Part shown: one piece after another, positions 56,085 through 64,000 of the stretch
How the letters are laid out: each line of letters opens with the position of its first letter
Position numbering within the stretch: position 1 is the first letter of the stretch
Source: Galerina marginata
Lineage: Eukaryota > Basidiomycota > Agaricomycetes > Agaricales > Galerinaceae
Direction: 5' to 3'
NCBI GenBank assembly: GCA_023014335.1
Contig: JAECYW010000022.1
Location: forward strand, 372,001 to 436,000
Length of the DNA stretch: 64,000 bases
The notes under the pieces: model-generated
Told to the model about the DNA's origin: nothing
The model's input: only the letters and a program-made list of their open reading frames with translations
Databases searched by the model: none
Translations under genes and position numbers: made by a program

Positions 56085-58012
56085 TTATGCCTTCTTGACG
56101 GAAGACGCTGACGGCTGACCAGACGAAGCAGCAACCACGCTACCTGGAGGCGCAGCGGATGTCCCAACAGGATTAGGAGCGCCAGGTGGGGTCTCAGATG
56201 GAGGCCGAGCCCTGAACTGCGCGTCCATAGCCTCCCAGAGCGACCCAGGCACTTGCGCGGCCATAGCCTGTTGATCTTGCTCCAGAAGACGTTCGAGCTC
56301 TTCGCGATTGTCTTTGATGTATTTCATCTCGTGCTGGTAAGCCTGCTGGGCCTCCTTCGCGTTTTCGTTCTAGGTATGTCGGTGGCACGGCGTTCTTCGG
56401 TTGAGAAGGCTAAACAGTCGCGTAAGTTAACAGATGTAGCAAGAGAGCGAAGCACTCTACCGCAGCTGCTAGACCAAAAACCGGCAGGAGTGAAATTCTT
56501 GAACCGGTAGGCTTGTCCTTATTTTTTGATTGCCATTCTGCGACGTGTTTCGCCTTCATTTCAGCCTCTATCTTGCCATACTCCACGGGGATATCCTTCC
56601 AGCGTAGGCTGTCAGAATAGGCCGCACATCGGCGGGTTTGTAGATTGCAATGGCTGAAAGGACGTTAGGTGCAACGGCGTACAGAAGAGATGAAGTCGCA
56701 TACACTCTAGGAAGGGAATAATGCCAATGAGGCCTTTGTCCTGAGGATTGCCCTTCCATTTTGGTAGGATGATAGTGTTTTCAGGATGCGTGGTGGCGTG
56801 TTCTGGATGGGTATCCAGCATAACCACTTTGGAAAGGTCACGGTTTAAGTACGACAGATCCTGCAGAGAAATGGTCAGAAGAAATAGATGAGACATTCAG
56901 ATTTGCAAACCTTGACAGTCTTGCCATCCAAGGTACGGGTAGCCTCATGAAAAGACGATAATTAATGTAGAATCCGTATCGGTCGAGTTTATCGATGATT
57001 GGTCCAGCAGTCTGAATATTGGTTGAGAGAGGAAAAAAAGGTGTGCGGAATTATAACCTACGTAGTATGGTTGAGTGGTAAAGATAACGACTTCGTAGAA
57101 TTGTGAGATGTAGCCAAGGAAATAATCCACGCCAGGTCTCTTTGCCGTCCGCCAGCCATGTTGGCGCTATTAACATAATAGAGTTATATATAAATATAGG
57201 ATTCCAAGGTGCTAGTAAGCTTACATCCCATGTCGAAGTGACTAGCAGGTCGTCGACAGAAAGTAGAAGTGTGTATGGCTTTTGGGTTGGGGGATGAGGT
57301 GGAGGAAGAAGTTCTGGCCAGGCGGGTTTGTTGAAATACTGGAAGGTGGCAGGCATTAAAAACGAGTATCAAAAAGAAATATAAATCCTTACATCGAATA
57401 GGCTAGTAAACCGCTCTTTCGTCCGAGCCAGACGCGTCGACGGAGCGTCCTCAATCCGCTGAGTGGTTCTCAGTAAGCAAATCCAAGGACTACACTTGAC
57501 AGACACACCAATTTCTTCACTTTTAGCTCGTCTTCCTCCCATTCTCGCCCCATGTAGACGGTACTTGCACCGAAGGCAAGCGCCAGCACTGCAAGTGAGA
57601 CTCTGCCCATAAATCGTCGTTTCCGTTCATTTGTTGACAAGGACCCCTTCGAAGACTTGGCTCCAGTCCTTTGGAACTCTTTTTCGAATTCAGGCGGTGA
57701 GAAATCGAGAGTCGGTACTCCAGACACTGGTGCAGGTTGTAGCGGCTCCGGCGTCGGCGTGAAACCATCGGGTTGAGTGCCATTGGTCTCAGGACTTGGC
57801 TCAGATGAAGTGGGCTTGACTTTTTTGTTGTTCGGCTGGCCAGAAGGGTTTTTGCGCAAAGAAACGCGCAGTTTGCACCAGAGTTCGACGAGGTATCGAC
57901 CTTGAGAGAATCGAAAACATGAGTCCCGCTGGAGAACAGGATTTCTGCCACAAGGAGCCAGATTTTTCGGCAAACGTTGTTCATGTTTGAACCGGGGGTT
58001 GTTGGCCTTCAC
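56085..58012 (-). CDS. TIM50: Mitochondrial import inner membrane translocase subunit TIM50; three indels
   Basis: TIM50 is the presequence-receiving subunit of the TIM23 complex. Matching blocks in order: an inner-membrane helix ([19 protein letters not shown]), [140 protein letters not shown] and a C-terminal helix [19 protein letters not shown]. At least six introns are evident. The frame breaks at about 56949 and 56598 (each one base short in a homopolymer) and about 56355 (one base extra). The N-terminal presequence is unclear, so the start at 58012 is provisional. Confidence 0.85.
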
Positions 58013-58322
58013 AGCCTGGCCCGGTCCGGGGATTCATGAATTTCAAGCAAACCATGGTCCCTCATGCAACACTCATGTTGGGGAAATGTTCTTTTTGAAA
58101 TATGTACCTGGTGAACTACTATCGCTTGTTCGCTGTTACAACTCAACTACTATACACCTACATAGGTTCCAGGTCAGTCAAATGAACTCAAATCAAGCTT
58201 AAAACTTTTTGAAATTAAATTCAATTGGAGTGCCGTAGGTACGGCGAATTTCGAAGTTTGGCCCCGGCGATACCTAGCCTTTTGAACAAAAGACGTACCT
58301 ACGGACCAAGATACAGGTGCTA
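58013..58322. other. Intergenic, TIM50 promoter side
   Basis: No gene. This short AT-rich spacer between TIM50 (5' end) and the F-box paralogue (3' end) should contain the TIM50 promoter; no TATA box is obvious. Confidence 0.4.
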
Positions 58323-60103
58323 TTATGACTGTACTGGAATGAGTATAACTTCATTGTTTAAACTTTGAGATAAATTTAAAGACTGATCAATCAAGTCAGA
58401 GCCTGTATTTTTATCCTGGATTCGCAAAGTGATTCCAGGGATGTCTCTAATGCGCCTTAGGCGAGATAGAGCGGCTGAGTCGTCGATATAGTCAAATAAA
58501 TCGTCGTGAGGAAGGAGTTCAAGTTCGACGAGGTGCAATGAACGTGATTGGTTAAATGTAAATGTAAGAGTTGATGCTCCTTCTGGGTCAACTCCAATTG
58601 ACGAGGGGACGCTGACGCCCTCATTCTCCGGTTTGAAAGCAGCCTCAAGAGTGTCAGCTAAACGACCCCAATTGAATGATCTCAGTCCTGAGAAGCTCAG
58701 AACCTGTAGCCGAGGGAGGAGTACATCAAGGTGAACGTCGGTTGATGGGATCAGGTTATCCTGAGCGAGGCGCTGAAGGAAAAGATCCGAAAAAATTTCA
58801 GCACCACCTCCTCGTAATGTTGAGAGAGTAACACTTTCGACGGTGGGGAGGCCTTCCAAAAGTTGAATTGTTTCTATCATTGGGCCAGTAAAGGCCGTCA
58901 TTATAATTTAATAGGGCAATGTGTTTGAGGCGACATCGAGAACGATTCAAAAAGACTAAGAGGTGTTCCACTGGTAAGGCACAATAAACCGAGGACGCGA
59001 AGTCAAAGGTAAATTTCTCCAAAGATGGTGTTAAAACTTCCTGCAGGAAGTTATCATATTGAGGGCCAAAGGCATTGCCCCTAGGACCAATGGAGAGTTC
59101 TTTCAGCGATTGATGCACAAGACCTCCTTCGGTTTGTGCCAAATCGATGTCGCCGACAACGTTGGAAAATTCACACCGAATCAGGGATTTTGCGGACGAG
59201 AGAAGGCGTATAATATCTTCACTAGAAAGCAAATCTCCTTTGAAGAAGGTTAGGTTATCGAACCGGACATGGACCCGAGAAATAGAAGTGCTTGACTGTC
59301 TCGAGATGTGTCAGGCGGGGAGTACCTGAAGCTGAAATATTGACAGTGGGTCGCTATTGGTCATTATTGGGTTGAGTTGAAGAAGTTCTAGGAGCGGTGC
59401 GCCGGTGAGACCGCCAATAAAAGCTTGATAGTAGTCCATCGGGATGCGTAGGCTTAAGCGGCGCCAACGAGAGAAATGGTTTCTAATCAGATTGACTAGC
59501 GGCAAAACACGCATTTGATCGAGGTCGTACTGGATGTTGTCGTCAAATTCAATGGTGACATCGAGGGAAAGCTGTCCGGAACGAGCTATCCATATCTCTG
59601 CCATTCGAGCATAGGGTGGTAAATCGAGAGAGTACTCAAGGAATACGTTAATTAGCGTCCACAACTCGGGACTTGACAACGCAACCTCTCGCCAGGCCCG
59701 ACAGACGGATGATAGAAGAAGGGGAGCGGACCAACGTCCTTCGTATATCGAGGTAGCGCTCCTTGGATATTTGAGGCCACTGGATATGCCTTCAACATAG
59801 AAGGTAAACACCTGCTGAAATAATCTCGGGAGGAAGGTGTCTAGAAATGGGATCATGATGATTATTGATCTCAGCGTGTAAAGCAATCTTTTTGCTGACG
59901 AGGTCGACCAATAGGTCATGGGTATGAGAAATTTCAGCATCCAGGTCTGCAAGTCTTGAACAAGTATTACAGGGCCGGCCGGCGGATACCTGGCAGTCTA
60001 CGCCAACGTAACCATGAAGCTTTCCGCAAGTGATATATTCACAACGGCTACAGTGCGATTCTGGTGGAACCTGAGGTGGTATCGATATGATCGGACAGCA
60101 CAT
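58323..60103 (-). pseudogene. F-box/LRR-like paralogue with multiple frame breaks
   Basis: Read on the minus strand, the protein begins MCCPIISIPPQVPPESHC and has the same N-terminal Cys motif as the 45.4-kb protein (CEYITCGKLHGY, RPCNTCSRLADLDAEI), then DPISRHLPPEIIS joined after a +1 shift (about 59816) to QVFTFYVEG. A WREVALSSPELWTLI block follows, then leucine-rich segments. Further frame changes are needed near 59330, 59290 and 58885. With four or more breaks it is likely a pseudogene, unless the assembly is faulty here. It lies inverted relative to its paralogue. Confidence 0.75.
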
Positions 60104-63100
60104 GGTGAAGTGAGCACTGTAGTTGATTCCGCGAGAGACGAAGGCGCAAGGATATGCTTGAAGAATGGGCCTATATTAGGCCTGTATGCAAGATACTCAC
60201 TTGTGTAACAAAATTGGGCACGCGTAGATGACTCACCGTGACTCAGACGAAGAGACTCGTCGGAGTCGAAGGTCCGGACTCCGCCAAAGCGCTAAGCCGA
60301 CCTTCCCACATCGAACGTGACACAGGCAATGCGAAATATTGTGGACTTTAACCAACAGGAACCAGCGCAGTTCAACTTGCTCTGACTCTCAGTTGATAAT
60401 TTACGGCAATTGGCCCAATTCTAGCTACGGTTTCCCTTTCTCAAAAGCGATCACACCTAGAAAGCCTCATGTGTCTCGCCTTTCGCATACTCTGGGTCTA
60501 GTAACCCCTCCCCCAGTCTAGAACCTTTTGGCACCTGTCCAACGGCGATCTAGGACTAAGAAAGCTCATGGCGCCACAACGGAGGATGACCCACAAACTT
60601 TTACCTGCTGCAGGAATTTAACTGTGGGCTGATGAATTTGTTAACCCCTTCGGACCCATCAGGCTCCAAGTCGGTTTTCGAAGGGAATGTGCGTCCTCGT
60701 TCACGGCCACTGGAGTCCTCGATTCATTTAAACAATGTATATCCGACAAATTCTCAGTAATTTATGCGCGGCTTCCTTTTCTTCCTTTTCCCAAACCTGG
60801 CGCTGCTGGCACAACTAAAATCCCCGAGGATTGACGGCGAGGCTGACTTTCCAATCTACATTGTACAAGGCGATTTCATAATTCGCCTCGAGTTGGAATT
60901 TTCTGCAGGACTTGTAGAAGAAGGTAAGTTGCTACGGACTTCCCTCGGTAAACCGCACACGACACTGCTGCAGGCTTGATTGTCTCCAGGAAAAACAATT
61001 AAAAGAGGAAATATCAAGGCATATCCAGTTCTTTGTACCTGACATACCAGATCTCCTCCTGTGTTCGCCGAATATCATCCCAAGGAAAACTAGCCACGCT
61101 GGCCGCCGGTTGCGACTCATGGCATGTAGCGGTTGCATTTCCCTCAAACTGCATTTTGGCGTCTTGGCTTTGTGCCCCACAACCGTTCAAGCGGCTTGCA
61201 TTTAACTTCCCTTTTTCAACGAGTGATTATATCTATTAAAAAACGCAAACTGATAAACATCAGTTCCAAATTCTGAGTGGGCCTTTTTCATTAACGGACT
61301 GACCCAAGCCGATGGCACTGTGAGGGCATTGCCCTAAGGCGTTCGCTAGATGGGACACCCCTTTTATTCTGTTGCTTACTTGGCTCTCATGCCTCGCCTC
61401 GAGACAACCACGTTTTAGTCGTTTTCCGTCGCTTTTCACCGTCGCAACCTTTATATCCCACTCCTTGATGGTTCGCCCTGCGGCGCCCCACACCCGATTC
61501 GGACGCGAATAGACGCTGATGCAACCCATGTCCTCCCTAAAAGTTTATGCTCAGTCTTTGTTATGCGCTTGTACGCCACATACATAGATCAAAAGACCAA
61601 CTAAGTTGGAGCCTGCACAGGATTTTGGGAGATGATTTGCTTTTCTGCATCAACTGGCCTCTTGGCGCTCCTGCATAATGAGCAGCTTCGAGCACTCCAC
61701 GGAATATTTCCTGCAACCCCAACAGTAGCCGAAAATTTTCGTAATTATACACAACCCGAAGGTTTGTCTATTCTTGTGAAACATAGCTCGCTACTTTCCA
61801 GATTCCTTCTCGCTATTTGTTGAAGTGACCAGGTTAAAAGCTCCCGGGAATTAACAATATTGTGAGGTTATTCCGTCACCGGATGTGTGAAAATAAAATC
61901 TGGACTAAATATTCTGACGTTCAAGGGTACAAAGATCGATAGGATTAGGAACACGCTCACATTGCCGTACAGCCGTATCTCCTCTCTGAGTAAACGAAAA
62001 TTTGGAACGGTCAGATACTTCATGCTATTTATATTAGCCCCTCAAAATCCTTCGAAAGTGTGGTTAAAGGTGAACTGCTAGGAAAAAAAAAACACGGGCC
62101 CTTATCATCTATTTCCAAATTACGTTTCGACGTAAAGAAATCGCATATCTGTTCCATCATCTCCTCGGTATTTGTTACGAAGACTGTTGAGGTGGGGAAA
62201 GAATAACGAGGATTGCGGGATGACGTGAGTGAATGATTACCGTCGGAACGCCTCGTCTGGATAATTATGCCTACATCTGGGCATTGCCCCGGTGTACAGA
62301 CAGAAGAACTTCGAAAAACAGTCGCGGAAGGGGATGAATTATCAGGAGCGGCCCGAGTGATAATGTCGACCATGGATTTTCCTGCTGGCAACAGGTACAG
62401 GTAGCCTAACACGGGGAAGTCAAAACTTCTCTGGACCTGTTATGCTAAGTCAGATAAAATAGAGAAAGAATCGATGTGCCAATAAATTCTTCGTTGCAGG
62501 ATCGAGGCAAGGCGGTTTTTATTGATCGTCAGGCTCAAGTTACTGTAGGATGGCGACCTTGGCTCACCTGCGTGAGATCGGTGTCTCGGTGTTTCGCGAC
62601 CTTGCAATCGTTGACAAAGGGATTCATGGGTTTGTCTGAATAATCGCACCAAGTGAACCCACGCCTACTTCGAGGTGGGGGTTCGGATAGATAGAAGTTT
62701 GCCTCTGAATGACGAATGCGTAGTAAGCACCTTGAGTTGGCTGGCATATTCGATGATGGTTAGTGGTGAGCGCAGCGCACTTGCTCGAGTGATCAATTCC
62801 TTGTACGCATTCCGCGGGAATTCACATATAGGCTATTTTGGCACACAGCGAACCGCGCTGGCAATTAATTATCAGCACTATCTTCTGAAAGCGCATGGGA
62901 CGAATTCACTGTTTGTGCTCCCGCGAACATAATCCTTCTTCAAATAGCATGGCGGAAATGTGGTAAATTTTCTGTGACACCTTGATTCAGAGACGGCCAA
63001 AGAAATGCAGGCAGTCTGGATCAGTCTGGATCTCACGTTAATTTCAAATATATGCACAGGAGTACCGCTTTATCTACCTCTTTAGTATTCGGGTCGTTGA

Positions 63101-64000
63101 AGTGAGGATGGCGGGGCTAGGGGTACTGCGATTAGAAAAGCCTCATGGCAAAATAAATCCTTTGGTTTTTCCCCAGCATCGCGATGTGAGTCCCTGCGAA
63201 TTAATGGACGCTCCTTATGTTTATGATAAGTTGGCGGCGTTCTGGGGTACATTCCAATCGAACGATAACGGGAGCTGTTCACTTCAATGATCCCGGCAAA
63301 GGAAAAAAAATAAAAATGTGGCAATACGGCATGAAGCATAGTCGACTTGCGATGTCTGATAAATTGATTTCGAATCTGTCCAGTCTTGAGAAAGTCTGTA
63401 GAACTTCAGTCTTTTCGTCACTATTGGTAGCATTTTGATTGTCCCACTTACCTCATCCTCACATATATCTGATTGAGGGAAATTACTCTCCAGAATCGCG
63501 CTGACAGATGCCAACGTCGTGAAGCTCACGACGTCCTAACCTTGTGAATCCATATTTCGCGGGCTATTGTCGGAAAGAATTCGACTGGAACGCATTGACG
63601 ACGCATGAGAACTAGTAGACAGAAAACCCAGTTCCAGTTAAGTTTAAAGTAGCTCTAGTTCGTTACCGAGAGCGCCACCGCGAAACAGGTCACCAAGATG
63701 GTCGAAGTCACGTACTAATTTGAAGCCCCAGTAATGTCAGTTACTCTTATTCGACCACAACGATTGTACCTCAGGTTTCCTCATGGCCGAAATATTGACC
63801 CTTTTGGAATGGTTACCCCCACACCTTTTGAACGGTGATCCCCAGAAAAAGCCTGGAAGCACGAGTTGACAAATACTCCAGAGGTTTGACAATCCGGCTT
63901 ATCTGCCCCTTTTTCCACTGCGGATTGCTCTTGCTCTTGCAGTGGGACCAATTTTCTGAACTCATCGAGAGGTTTTAGGCGAAGGAACAAGGTTGAAGGT
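60104..64000. other. No supported gene in this 3.9-kb stretch
   Basis: Open frames up to about 125 codons exist on both strands (for example 62029-62412 minus, 62675-62932 plus, 60764-60979 plus), but none shows recognisable domains or joins to others by convincing splice signals. A minus-strand peptide near 62.6-62.75 kb (SEPPPRSRRGFTWCDYSD) looks protein-like but stays unassigned. The stretch may hold decayed genes. Confidence 0.4.

Noticed and set aside
62029..62412. 127-codon minus-strand frame
   Set aside because: Composition is unremarkable, no domain or splice partner found; could be chance at this length.
1..64000. tRNA or rRNA genes
   Set aside because: I saw no cloverleaf with A and B boxes and no rRNA-like conserved core while scanning; a tRNAscan run would be needed to exclude them.

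Overview
The window looks like nuclear DNA from a mushroom-forming basidiomycete (Agaricomycete). Genes are split by short GT..AG introns, mostly 45-65 nt. They include a CBM1-plus-CE16 esterase, a CBM1-only secreted protein, a CFEM/GPI protein, F-box/LRR-like proteins with an N-terminal Cys motif, a fungal type-B carboxylesterase, and a KDZ-type transposase with fungal CxC cysteine clusters.

Layout. 0.4-5.5 kb: three neighbouring catabolic genes (PrpF-family isomerase, beta-propeller lactonase, family III CoA-transferase), all with broken frames; the CoA-transferase is clearly decayed. 5.6-9.0 kb: no convincing gene. 9.0-12.5 kb: one large intact gene for a 953-residue protein with an F-box-like start, Cys pairs and an acidic tail. 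15.1-16.4 kb: a C2H2 zinc-finger gene. 17.2-19.4 kb (-): a ten-exon secreted carboxylesterase.

19.8-40.2 kb: the main feature, a candidate composite transposon of about 20.4 kb. Two long satellite-like arrays of the same repeat family lie in inverted orientation (about 20.05-23.99 and 36.8-40.1 kb). They enclose a KDZ/CxC transposase gene and six other intact multi-exon genes: a 502-residue protein with duplicated exons, a MYND-finger protein, an acidic protein, a Pro-Ser-Met repeat protein, a coiled-coil protein and a small orphan. A 32-nt segment, identical but for one base, lies just outside both arrays in inverted orientation.

40.3-42.8 kb: CFEM/GPI protein and a type II membrane protein. 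43.0-45.0 kb: fold-back GC-rich elements and GC-rich tandem repeats. 45.4-46.9 kb: F-box-like protein. 49.2-51.9 kb: two tandem thaumatin-like secreted proteins. 53.2-55.7 kb: two CBM1 proteins, one with a CE16 esterase domain. 56.1-58.0 kb (-): mitochondrial TIM50. 58.3-60.1 kb (-): a second, badly frameshifted F-box paralogue. 60.1-64.0 kb: nothing supported.

A recurring oddity is single-base indels, mainly +1, that break otherwise well-conserved enzyme genes, while element-borne and several host genes are clean. Because TIM50 is one of the broken genes, uncorrected assembly error is a serious alternative to pseudogenisation. All gene models were worked out by hand from splice signals and family resemblance; no database search was run.
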